Below the pieces are notes generated by a model. The model did not search any database. It worked only from the letters and a program-made list of their open reading frames with translations, and was not told the DNA's origin. A stretch of 64,000 nucleotides of DNA from assembly GCA_018654605.1 (NCBI GenBank), contig JABILG010000018.1, positions 88,702-152,701 of the forward strand. The letters are read 5' to 3'. Both the position numbers and the translations under genes were made by a program. Below, piece by piece: positions 48,534 to 57,289 of this stretch. The stretch is from a bacterium (GTDB lineage: Bacteria; Desulfobacterota_D; UBA1144). Numbering within the stretch: position 1 is the first letter of the stretch; each line of letters starts with the position of its first letter.

Positions 48534-49013
48534 TTATCCTCCGCATGATTCAAGATTATTCTTAAGTATATATTTTTGATGATAGTCTTCAGCTAAATAA
48601 TAGTCCATGGCCTCTACTACATCTGTTACTATTGGGGACTTGGATGAATTATTCTCATTATAGTCAGAGATCATAGTATTAGCGGTGCTCATTTGTTCTG
48701 AATCATAGTAAAAAATTACAGACCTATACTGGGTTCCAACATCAGGACCTTGTCTATTAAGAGTGGTTGGATCATGAATCTCAAAAAAGAATTTACATAG
48801 GGTTGTAAAGTTAACAATTTCAGGAGCAAACTTAATCATGACAACTTCAGCATGACCGGTGAGCCCAGAACAAACATCAAAGTAAGTAGGGTTCTTAAAT
48901 TTACTGCCCATATAACCAACAGACGTCTCTTGAACTCCATTAATATTCATAAATTTATTTTCCACCCCCCAAAAACAACCAGCACCAAAAGTTGCATTTA
49001 TTAAATTGCCCAT
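48534..49013 (-). CDS. msrA: peptide methionine (S)-S-oxide reductase
   Basis: ATFGAGCFWGVENKFMNINGVQETSVGYMG, HAEVVMIKF, YRSVIFYY. Confidence 0.96.
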   Translation of the reverse strand: MGNLINATFGAGCFWGVENKFMNINGVQETSVGYMGSKFKNPTYFDVCSGLTGHAEVVMIKFAPEIVNFTTLCKFFFEIHDPTTLNRQGPDVGTQYRSVIFYYDSEQMSTANTMISDYNENNSSKSPIVTDVVEAMDYYLAEDYHQKYILKNNLESCGG

Positions 49014-49029
49014 ACTTAATTATACCTTT

Positions 49030-51174
49030 TTAAATTATTTTTGTGAGATTCAGTTTCTCTCCCCACATTGAAAGTATTAAACTATTAAAACAATCTTTAT
49101 TCTTCTTGTAAAAACTATATTGCTCTATATTCAAAGAACATAATCTTGCCTCTTTTAAAATTGAAAAATCTCTTCTCAAATTTGCTAGATGTAAATCCCA
49201 GAATTTACCAGATTGCTCAGATCCTGCACCATAGAATGCGCCAGGGCCCCTAATTTCCATATCTTTTTCTGAAATAATGAAACCATCTATATTATTTTTA
49301 AATATCAACAATCTTTCTTTCGAGACTTCGCTCAACTGGTCCACTAACAAGATGCATGTTGACTTGTAAGGTCCTCTTCCGATTCTACCTCTTAATTGAT
49401 GTAACTGTGAAAGGCCAAATCTCTCAGGGTTATATATAATCATTGTGCTTGCATTAGGGATATCTACGCCAACTTCTATAACTGTTGTACAGATAAGAAC
49501 ATCTATCTTCTTTGACCTAAACTTTTTCATCACTGATTCTTTTTCATCTGCTGACAACTTCCCGTGTATTACTCCTAAATTAAAATCTTTTAGTCTTCCT
49601 TTCTTTAATCTTAAATTTAACGACTTCACATCTTCAAGGAATTCAAACTCTTCATTATCAGACTTGCTTATAAGGGGGCATAGAATAAAAGCCTGCCTGT
49701 CGTTCTTTAATTCGTTAACCAAAAAACTATAAACTTTATCTGAATCATTAATACTGACGATTTTTGTCGATATTTCTCCTCTATTTGTTGGCATTTCATC
49801 AATCTTCGAGATCTTATAATCAGTAAAAAAAATATTTGAAAGAGTTCTTGGAATTGGTGTAGCAGTCATAACCAAAACATCAGGATTCTCTCCCTTCTCT
49901 GACATTAACTTTCTTTGCACAACTCCGAACCTATGTTGTTCATCAATGACAACCATTCCAAGTTTTCTATATTCAACATCTTCTTGAAACAAAGAATGAG
50001 TTCCAACTATAAATTTTGCACTACCCGAAATAATTTTTTCTTTAACTTTTCCTTTCTCGATTTTACCTATTGAGGACTTTAAGATAACCAGCTCCTCTAT
50101 ATCAACATAATTCTTAAGAAATAAATAGTGTTGATCTGCTAGTATTTCTGTTGGGGCTATCAATACAGACTGGTATCCATTATCATAACTTCTAGCCATA
50201 GACAATAAGCCAACAATTGTCTTTCCACTACCTACATCCCCCTGTAATAGTCTACTCATTTGGATTGTTGAACTCATATCTCTTCGAATTTCTTCTAAAA
50301 CATTAACTTGTGAGTTAGTTAATGAAAAAGGTAGATTTGATAGTATCCTAGAAAAAAGGCCTTCATTCTGGGTTGTAGAATGAGAAATTCCAATATTCCT
50401 ATCTTTTGAGTTCTGCTTATATTTAATACCTAGGCATAAAATCAGAAACTCAAAGAATATAAATGCCCTATGTGGGATTGACTCATAAACGGATTCAGAC
50501 GATTCAGTGTCAACAAGCTCCTCTTTTTTTAGTCTTTGTGGTTGATGTATACCGAGAATAGATTCAGAAATACTACAAAGGTTAAATTCTTTAATTATAT
50601 CTTCTGAAAAGAAATCTAAACTTTGCAGTTCAGTATTCGTCAATGAGAAATTTAATATATTAATAATTCTATTTTGTGTGAGACCCTTAGTTAGGGGATA
50701 TATTGGTGAAATTTTACCGAAGTTTCCTAACTTTTCATCTTTTCCAATGATATTTATATTCTCAGGCTTTGGATTAATAATCTGAAGGTATTTAGAACTC
50801 CTACCTTTTACAGCTTTGCCTGAAATAATAGCAAAATTCCCTATTACAAAATTATCTTTGAGGTATCTATAAAAAGGATTGAACCAAATTATTTTGAGTT
50901 GTGCCAGGTCATCCTTTATTACAACTTCATAAATCTTAGTTCTTGCTCTTATAAGGCTAGATGAAATTATTTCACCCTTAATCGTTACTTCCTCGTTCTC
51001 AAGGATTTCGGATATTTTTTTTGTGTTACGGTAATCCTTGTAATGTCTTGGAAAGTAAAACAATAAGTCTTGAATATTTTTAACATTAATACCTTCAAAA
51101 AGTTTTTCTATTTTTGGACCAACGCCCGGCAAGGAACTTAGATTATCTGTTAATTTATACTTATTTAATCCCAT
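49030..51174 (-). CDS. recG: ATP-dependent DNA helicase RecG
   Basis: RLLQGDVGSGKTIVGLL, IDEQHRFGVVQR, VMTATPIPRTL, QLRGRIGR; ATG 51174 (MGLNKYKL) preferred. Confidence 0.95.
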   Translation of the reverse strand: MGLNKYKLTDNLSSLPGVGPKIEKLFEGINVKNIQDLLFYFPRHYKDYRNTKKISEILENEEVTIKGEIISSSLIRARTKIYEVVIKDDLAQLKIIWFNPFYRYLKDNFVIGNFAIISGKAVKGRSSKYLQIINPKPENINIIGKDEKLGNFGKISPIYPLTKGLTQNRIINILNFSLTNTELQSLDFFSEDIIKEFNLCSISESILGIHQPQRLKKEELVDTESSESVYESIPHRAFIFFEFLILCLGIKYKQNSKDRNIGISHSTTQNEGLFSRILSNLPFSLTNSQVNVLEEIRRDMSSTIQMSRLLQGDVGSGKTIVGLLSMARSYDNGYQSVLIAPTEILADQHYLFLKNYVDIEELVILKSSIGKIEKGKVKEKIISGSAKFIVGTHSLFQEDVEYRKLGMVVIDEQHRFGVVQRKLMSEKGENPDVLVMTATPIPRTLSNIFFTDYKISKIDEMPTNRGEISTKIVSINDSDKVYSFLVNELKNDRQAFILCPLISKSDNEEFEFLEDVKSLNLRLKKGRLKDFNLGVIHGKLSADEKESVMKKFRSKKIDVLICTTVIEVGVDIPNASTMIIYNPERFGLSQLHQLRGRIGRGPYKSTCILLVDQLSEVSKERLLIFKNNIDGFIISEKDMEIRGPGAFYGAGSEQSGKFWDLHLANLRRDFSILKEARLCSLNIEQYSFYKKNKDCFNSLILSMWGEKLNLTKII

Positions 51175-52477
51175 TTTCTGGATAAAAACCAATATTAGAA
51201 TAGAAAAAACCTAAATCCTTCATCTTTTGCTTATTGTACAAGTTTCTTCCATCGAAGATAACTGGAGTTTTCAATAGATTCTTTATTTTTTCAAAATCTG
51301 GCTGTTTATATTCACTCCATTCTGTATTGATTATAAGAGCGTCACAATCACGGAGTATATTATAATTGTCACTTGAGAAAGCTATAGAATCAGAGAATAA
51401 TTCTTTAAAATTTTCAGAAGCAACTGGATCATGGGCTAGAACTTTTGCACCGGACCCAATTAAAAATCTCGCAATATCTATAGATGGTGCCTCTCGAATA
51501 TCATCCGTATTAGGCTTAAAAGATAGGCCCCAAAGAGCAAATCTTTTATTTTTAAGAATTTTGAAATGCTCCTCTATCTTCTTAAAAAAATTAACTCTCT
51601 GATTAGCATTTACATTATCTACAGCTGTACAGAGTTCCATTTCCATAGAATTCTGTTTTCCTATATCTATAAGTGACTTAACGTCTTTTGGAAAACATGA
51701 GCCTCCATATCCCAATCCAGGAAAAATAAAATGTCTTCCGATTCTCTTATCTTCAGACATGATTTTTCTAACACTTTCAATGTCAGCGCCTACCTTTTCA
51801 CATAAATTTGCTATCTCGTTAATAAACGAGATTCTAGTAGCCAACATTGCATTAGAAGCATATTTCGATAACTCGGATGACCTAATATCAACTACAACGA
51901 GTCTAAATTCTTTCCTCATGAATGGCTCGTAGAGCTCTTTTAACTTCTTTTCAGCTTTAGGTGACTCAACTCCAATAACTATTCTGTCAGGAAACATGAA
52001 ATCATTAATTGCAGAGCCTTCTTTTAAAAACTCGGGATTAGAAGCAACATCAAAATCCTGATCTGTCCGCGTAGCAATCAAGTCCCTGACTAATGCTGTG
52101 GTTCCCACTGGCACAGTGCTCTTAGTGACAATAATTTTATAAGAATTCATATATTGAGATAGTTCTAATGCCGCACTTTTTATGTAATCAAGATTTGCAG
52201 AGCCATCTTCGTTTGGCGGAGTTGAAACAGCTAAAAAAATTATTTCAGAACTTTCTATTGCAGACTTATAATTAGTGGTAAAGTTTAGTCTGTTTGATTT
52301 AACATTTCTTTCAACGATAGAAGACAAGCCTGGTTCATAAATACCAACCTTTCCCTTTTTAAGCGATGAGATCTTGGATTTATCAATATCTAGACAAATA
52401 ACATTATTTCCAGAATCCGCTAAGCATGAGCCCGTTACAAGACCAACATAGCCTGATCCAATTACACAAATATTCAT
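51161..52477 (-). CDS. ugd: UDP-glucose 6-dehydrogenase
   Basis: MNICVIGSGYVGLVTGSCLADSG, VTKSTVPVGTT, NPEFLKEGSAINDFMFPDRIVIG, GLGYGGSCFPKD. Confidence 0.95.
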   Translation of the reverse strand: MNICVIGSGYVGLVTGSCLADSGNNVICLDIDKSKISSLKKGKVGIYEPGLSSIVERNVKSNRLNFTTNYKSAIESSEIIFLAVSTPPNEDGSANLDYIKSAALELSQYMNSYKIIVTKSTVPVGTTALVRDLIATRTDQDFDVASNPEFLKEGSAINDFMFPDRIVIGVESPKAEKKLKELYEPFMRKEFRLVVVDIRSSELSKYASNAMLATRISFINEIANLCEKVGADIESVRKIMSEDKRIGRHFIFPGLGYGGSCFPKDVKSLIDIGKQNSMEMELCTAVDNVNANQRVNFFKKIEEHFKILKNKRFALWGLSFKPNTDDIREAPSIDIARFLIGSGAKVLAHDPVASENFKELFSDSIAFSSDNYNILRDCDALIINTEWSEYKQPDFEKIKNLLKTPVIFDGRNLYNKQKMKDLGFFYSNIGFYPENGIK

Positions 52478-52608
52478 ATTTAACTCATATTATCTCTCGA
52501 TAAATCTGAATTGGCAAATTCTTATCAAATTACACTTCTACCACTTTAGCTTTAGTTCTTTAGGGTCCAATAATTTTTACATACTGAACAATTTCGTAGA
52601 ATCCTACA

Positions 52609-52728
52609 TTAGGCAAACTTTGAATCGAAACGCATTGCTTAATTAAGAAGGAACTGAATTAATAAACTGTGCTTCGAACAGCTTAGCATAAAGAATCATA
52701 AAAAATGAACGGTAACAAAAATGCCTAA
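52609..52728. ncRNA. candidate structured RNA (strand unresolved) in the fdxA-ugd intergenic region
   Basis: Nested complementarity: TTAGGCA(52609-52615)/TGCCTAA(52722-52728), TTTG/CAAA, CGAA..GCA/TGC TTCG, TTAATT/AATTAA with a 12-nt loop; no ORF. Confidence 0.4.
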
Positions 52729-52735
52729 AAATAAA

Positions 52736-52999
52736 TTATCCGTTTCTTTCAGCAGGACTAAGACCTTCATAGTCGTAATCTTTTGCTTTATCAATAAAAG
52801 TATTCCATTTATCTGGCAAGTCGTCTTCATGATAGATTGCTTCAACTGGGCAAGGATCAACGCAAGCTCCACAATCGATGCACTCCTCAGGATTAATTAT
52901 TAATTGGGATCCTGCGTCATAAATGCAATCTACGGGACAAGCTTCTACGCAACCTTTGTCCTTAACGTCATTACACGGCTCTGCTATTACATAAGGCAT
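52736..52999 (-). CDS. fdxA: 7Fe/8Fe ferredoxin FdxA type
   Basis: MPYVIAEPCNDVKDKGCVEACPVDCIYD...CIDCGACVDPCPVEAIYHEDDLPDKW. Confidence 0.95.
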   Translation of the reverse strand: MPYVIAEPCNDVKDKGCVEACPVDCIYDAGSQLIINPEECIDCGACVDPCPVEAIYHEDDLPDKWNTFIDKAKDYDYEGLSPAERNG

Positions 53000-53088
53000 A
53001 ATAAATACCCTCCTATATTACATAAATTAGATTAGCATTTTCTTTCTAATATGCAAGAAAAAAGTCAATATTTTAGCGTACTTATATG

Positions 53089-53126
53089 GATATCATGCGT
53101 CCATGATATCAGACATCCATGATATA
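53089..53126. repeat. three copies of CATGATAT/ATATCATG (one inverted pair plus one direct copy) between secG and fdxA
   Basis: GATATCATG(53089-53097)-CGTC-CATGATATC(53102-53110)-agacatc-CATGATATA(53118-53126). Confidence 0.7.
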
Positions 53127-53127
53127 T

Positions 53128-53436
53128 TTAATCTATATCGGATACTTCTTCTTTTTGCTCTAGAACCTTAATTTTCTCTTTAATGACAGATGTTTTATCA
53201 AACTTAATATAAATATAGCCAAGACTTATACTTGTTATTATAAAGATAGTTCCTAACCATTTCGTTAATTTTCTAAGAAAGGAAGACGAGTCTGCACCAA
53301 ATACAGATTCAGAAGAACCTCCAAACATCGAGCCCAAGTCATCACTCTTAGAAGGTTGGAAAAGAATCGAAAGAACAAGAAGTAATGAAACTATTCCATG
53401 AAAAATTATTAATGAGCTTTTAATTGTTTCAATCAT
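53128..53436 (-). CDS. secG: preprotein translocase subunit SecG
   Basis: LLVLSILFQPSKSDDLGSMFGGSSESVFGADSSSFLRKLTKWLG. Confidence 0.93.
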   Translation of the reverse strand: MIETIKSSLIIFHGIVSLLLVLSILFQPSKSDDLGSMFGGSSESVFGADSSSFLRKLTKWLGTIFIITSISLGYIYIKFDKTSVIKEKIKVLEQKEEVSDID

Positions 53437-53437
53437 T

Positions 53438-54196
53438 TTATTTTACAACCTTCAATACAATATCACAGAATTTATCACAATCCATACTTGCATTACCAAC
53501 AAGCACTCCATCTACGTTATCAAGATCGACAATTTGCTCAACATTGGTAGTGTTAACGCTTCCTCCATAAACAATTCTAGGCAATGACTCTGCTGTTGGG
53601 AACATAGATTCAACTTCGGTGAAAATAAAATTATGAACACTAGATATATCATTAAGACTAGCTGCTTGGCCCGAACCAATTACCCAGATAGGTTCATAAC
53701 CAATAACGATTTGTGGCAAAAACTCTTCTCCTACTCCGCGAAGTCCTCTGTGGAGCTGGTCTGAAATAGAAGCAAAAGTCTTTTTTGTCCTTCTTTGATC
53801 GAAAGATTCTCCAACACATAAAATAATGTTTAATCCTTTCAATGTAGAGCTTAAAACTTTTTTATTAATCATCTCGTTTGTTTCTAAAAGATGTTGCCTT
53901 CTTTCTGAGTGGCCAATCATTGCCCAAGTACAACCGACATCTAAAAGCATTCCTGGAGAGACTTCACCTGTATAAGAACCGCTCTCTTCCCAAAAGACAT
54001 TTTGCGCTGACAATCTAATCTTAGAGTTTGCAGTTAAAAGTTTAACAATTCCTAAATATGGAAAAGTGGGGGCCAAGACTATATCAACACCAGAAATATC
54101 GTTTAATCCATTAAGAACACCTTTTACAAGAGTATTTATATCTTCTGAATGAAGATTCATTTTCCAATTTGCAAAAACAAGTTTGTTCTTATTCAT
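53438..54196 (-). CDS. tpiA: triosephosphate isomerase
   Basis: FANWKMNLH, WAMIGHSERRQ, VIGYEPIWVIGSG, YGGSV. Confidence 0.97.
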   Translation of the reverse strand: MNKNKLVFANWKMNLHSEDINTLVKGVLNGLNDISGVDIVLAPTFPYLGIVKLLTANSKIRLSAQNVFWEESGSYTGEVSPGMLLDVGCTWAMIGHSERRQHLLETNEMINKKVLSSTLKGLNIILCVGESFDQRRTKKTFASISDQLHRGLRGVGEEFLPQIVIGYEPIWVIGSGQAASLNDISSVHNFIFTEVESMFPTAESLPRIVYGGSVNTTNVEQIVDLDNVDGVLVGNASMDCDKFCDIVLKVVK

Positions 54197-54222
54197 ATTT
54201 TAAAAAATAACTCTCAATATTA

Positions 54223-55365
54223 TTAAGTATATTCTTTAATATACTCTCTCATCTTATCAAGTCCAATTTGAATATTCTTATAAGAGCTGGAATATGAGAA
54301 ACGAATATGTCTTTTAAAGCTTGAACCAAAATCTAACCCAGGGGCAACACCTAAACCAACTTTGTTTAAAATATCTAAAGATAAATCAAGTGAATTGTCA
54401 GTATAGTTAGTCATATTTGCAAAAACATAAAAGGAAGAATCAGGAGTATAGCTGATATCAATTCCCATACTTGATAATGAATTTATAGTATAATTACGTC
54501 TTCTTTTATAACTTTTCAGCATCTTACTAATCTCATTATTCTCAATTTGAAGTGCGCCTATTGCAGCGTGCTGAGAAATAGTTGGAGCACAAATATACAT
54601 ATTCTGCTGCAACTTTTGTATCCCTCTAATCATTACTTTTGGAACCACTAAGTAACCAAGTCTCCATCCTGTCATTGAATAGAATTTTGAGAACCCATCA
54701 ACAACAATAGCTTTCTTATCATACTGAAGGATTGATGCTGGGTTAAAATCATAATTAAGACCTTGGTAAATTTCATCAGAAATAATATTAATTCTTAAGG
54801 AAGATAAAAAGGATAAGACCTTTTTGTTTTGCGAAACGCCAGTTGGATTTGATGGGGAATTAAGAATTAAAACTTTATCTTTCTTAGATAAAAACTTTTC
54901 TAACTTCTTGATATTAATCTGATAACCCTCATTTTCAAATGTTTTGAATACTCTAACTCTACCGCCAAAAATCTTTACAAGTTGAGGGTAGCACGGATAA
55001 TATGGCTCAACTATTACAACTTGATCTCCTGCCTTGATTAAACTAATTAAGGCTAATATTAGTGCGGCAGAGGAACCGGTTGTGATAACGACTTGATCAG
55101 GGGAAATATTAACACTAAGGTTTTGTTCATATCTTTCTGCAACCATCTCTCTCAGTTCTAAAACACCTAAACTATTCGAATATCTATCACGCCCTTTATC
55201 AATGGAAACTTTCGCACTTTCCCTAATTGTCATGCTTACTTTTTGCGTAGGCTCACCAATTTCAAGATGAGTAATTTTTCTACCTTTTTTTTCATATTCC
55301 TGGGCTTTTTCCAAAATCTCCATTACATAAAACGGCTTTATTGAGGATAGTAAATAATTATTCAT
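54223..55365 (-). CDS. PLP-dependent class I/II aminotransferase
   Basis: LNSPSNPTGVSQ, DEIYQGLNY, VVDGFSKFYSMTGWRLGYLV. Confidence 0.93.
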   Translation of the reverse strand: MNNYLLSSIKPFYVMEILEKAQEYEKKGRKITHLEIGEPTQKVSMTIRESAKVSIDKGRDRYSNSLGVLELREMVAERYEQNLSVNISPDQVVITTGSSAALILALISLIKAGDQVVIVEPYYPCYPQLVKIFGGRVRVFKTFENEGYQINIKKLEKFLSKKDKVLILNSPSNPTGVSQNKKVLSFLSSLRINIISDEIYQGLNYDFNPASILQYDKKAIVVDGFSKFYSMTGWRLGYLVVPKVMIRGIQKLQQNMYICAPTISQHAAIGALQIENNEISKMLKSYKRRRNYTINSLSSMGIDISYTPDSSFYVFANMTNYTDNSLDLSLDILNKVGLGVAPGLDFGSSFKRHIRFSYSSSYKNIQIGLDKMREYIKEYT

Positions 55366-55463
55366 CTCTCTATTCTATTAGAAAAAACAAAAATATAAAG
55401 GAAAAGAATTGTTTTAGATGAATTATATAGGTATTATAAAAGTTTAAATTTGGAGTGTAAACA

Positions 55464-55754
55464 ATGTCTAGAGTTTGTGAATTAACAGGAAAAAGATATA
55501 TGTCTGGCAACAATGTAAGCCATGCTAACAATAGAACGCGTAGAAAATTTAATATTAATCTAAGATCTGTTAGTCTAACAAGCGAGACGTTAAAAGAAAA
55601 ATTCAAATTAAGAATAGCTGCAAGCACAATGAGGACTATATCAAAAAATGGTGGCTTTGATAAATTCATTATTAAAAGTAGCGATACTAAGCTTTCAGAA
55701 ACTGCACTAAAAATTAAAAGAAAAATTCAGAAAATTCTTTCTCCAGTAAAATAA
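55464..55754 (+). CDS. rpmB: 50S ribosomal protein L28
   Basis: MSRVCELTGKRYMSGNNVSHANNRTRRKFNINLRSV. Confidence 0.96.
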   Translation: MSRVCELTGKRYMSGNNVSHANNRTRRKFNINLRSVSLTSETLKEKFKLRIAASTMRTISKNGGFDKFIIKSSDTKLSETALKIKRKIQKILSPVK

Positions 55755-55759
55755 CCTTC

Positions 55760-56251
55760 CTACTTGAGCTCCCTCTTAATCTTCTTCATAAATATATCTT
55801 TCTTTATTTGACTCATTCTGTCAGGAAATAATATACCGTCTAGGTGATCATACTCGTGTTGAAAAACAACTGATTGTAGACCTTGAGGATTATAGACAAC
55901 CTCTTTGCCATCTAAGTCCAATGCTTTAATCTCAATATTTTCATACCTATAAACATACTCATAAAAACCAGGGATACTTAAGCAACCTTCCTTTGATTCA
56001 ATCCTTCCTTCCTTTTTTGTAATTTGAGGATTTATTAATACCAGAGACTCCTCTCTGTTTTCATCCGAAAAATCTATGCATACAAAGAACCTCTGAAGAA
56101 TTCCTACCTGGGGAGCAGCCAAGCCAATTCCTTCGACTGACTTCATAGTATCAATCATTTCCTTGGCTGTAGAAACAAGGTCTTCATCAATGTTCACAAC
56201 ATCATTACAATTTTCTAGCAAGATAGGATCGGGATAAATTTTAATTTCCAA
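55760..56251 (-). CDS. def: peptide deformylase
   Basis: GIGLAAPQVG, EGCLSIPG, QHEYDHLDGILF. Confidence 0.97.
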   Translation of the reverse strand: MEIKIYPDPILLENCNDVVNIDEDLVSTAKEMIDTMKSVEGIGLAAPQVGILQRFFVCIDFSDENREESLVLINPQITKKEGRIESKEGCLSIPGFYEYVYRYENIEIKALDLDGKEVVYNPQGLQSVVFQHEYDHLDGILFPDRMSQIKKDIFMKKIKRELK

Positions 56252-56258
56252 GATAAAC

Positions 56259-56543
56259 CTAGTCCTTATTCTTATTTAATTTTGAGATTAAATCCTTACT
56301 TGGTCTAAATATAGGCAAAACTTTCTGAGGAACCGTAATAGATTCACCAGATTTAGGATTTCTACCTTGATAAGCCTTATAAGTCTTAGGGAAAAAGCTA
56401 CCAAAACCTCTAATCTCTATTCTATCATTGCTTTTAATAGCATTTACAAGAGAAGAAACAAGAACGTCAACAACTTTCTTACTGATTCCTTTCTCTAATT
56501 TGAATTCTTCGCCAATTATATCTTCTAATTCAGATTTCAACAT
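56259..56543 (-). CDS. HU/IHF-family DNA-binding protein
   Basis: IRGFGSFFPKTYKAYQGRNPKSGESITVPQKVLPIFRPSKDL. Confidence 0.92.
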   Translation of the reverse strand: MLKSELEDIIGEEFKLEKGISKKVVDVLVSSLVNAIKSNDRIEIRGFGSFFPKTYKAYQGRNPKSGESITVPQKVLPIFRPSKDLISKLNKNKD

Positions 56544-56601
56544 ATAATAATTAATTGATTATAAACAAAAAAAGTCAAGGATTTTTTAAAACAAGATGAA
56601 T

Positions 56602-56673
56602 TACCCCGTAAGGGAATCGAACCCCTATTGCAAGTTTAGGAAACTCGAGTGTTATCCGTTACACCAACGAGGC
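56602..56673 (-). tRNA. tRNA-Arg (anticodon CCT), CCA not encoded
   Basis: GCCTCGT...CGAGT-TTCCTAA-ACTTG...GGGGTTCGATTCCCC-ACGGGGT cloverleaf; 7-nt anticodon loop with CCT. Confidence 0.93.
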
Positions 56674-56774
56674 ATTTTACCTTAAATAATGAAGAGAGTT
56701 GAAGATCCATCTTTTTATATTACATAAAAATTAATTAAAATTGTACTGGTTAAATTAATAACTTATTATAACTT

Positions 56775-57071
56775 ATGAAATTTTCTAACAAACCTTACTT
56801 TATAACTTTGACTAATAAATTTACTGGGCAATTTTTTAAAGAATATCTTGTGGATGGACTAGATAAAGATTCTGTAATTCAAACAATTATCGCCACCTGC
56901 CAAATTGACCCATTAAGTTACAATATAATAGCAGAGGAAGCCTCCTTAGGACAAGCTAATTCATGGATTGAAGACAAATTCCCAAATGGCGATAGTAAAC
57001 ATCTAGTGGTGGACAGTGACAAAAAAATTGTTGAGCTTCTTTATAATCCTATGGGGAATCCGTACGAATAA
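56775..57071 (+). CDS. hypothetical protein
   Basis: 98-aa ORF filling the gap between tRNA and rpmJ; no recognised motif. Confidence 0.55.
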   Translation: MKFSNKPYFITLTNKFTGQFFKEYLVDGLDKDSVIQTIIATCQIDPLSYNIIAEEASLGQANSWIEDKFPNGDSKHLVVDSDKKIVELLYNPMGNPYE

Positions 57072-57074
57072 AAT

Positions 57075-57224
57075 CTAAAGCTTGCTTCTTTTCTTTTTGT
57101 AACCCTGCCTAACTTTAAACTTAGGCTCAGCTTTACATATTACGTAGATTCTTCCACGTCTCTTAACAACTTGACAATCTGGATGCCTATCCTTCATGCT
57201 TCCAATCGAACTTACAACTTTCAT
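57075..57224 (-). CDS. rpmJ: 50S ribosomal protein L36, zinc-independent type ([19 protein letters not shown])
   Basis: 49-aa [52 protein letters not shown]; below ORF-track cutoff. Confidence 0.92.
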   Translation of the reverse strand: MKVVSSIGSMKDRHPDCQVVKRRGRIYVICKAEPKFKVRQGYKKKRSKL

Positions 57225-57289
57225 AGTCCTTTATTAAAACCTATTAGGTATTTATTGTCAATCCTTAGGAAAAATTCTTTACAAAGATG

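Noticed and set aside
52609-52728. Assignment of the structured intergenic region as 4.5S SRP RNA or 6S RNA
   Set aside because: SRP apical consensus (GGAA tetraloop with AGCAG) is absent; 6S sequence signatures are not recognisable. Kept only as an unclassified candidate
55370-55669. 99-aa minus-strand ORF
   Set aside because: Antisense to rpmB, which has clear L28 identity
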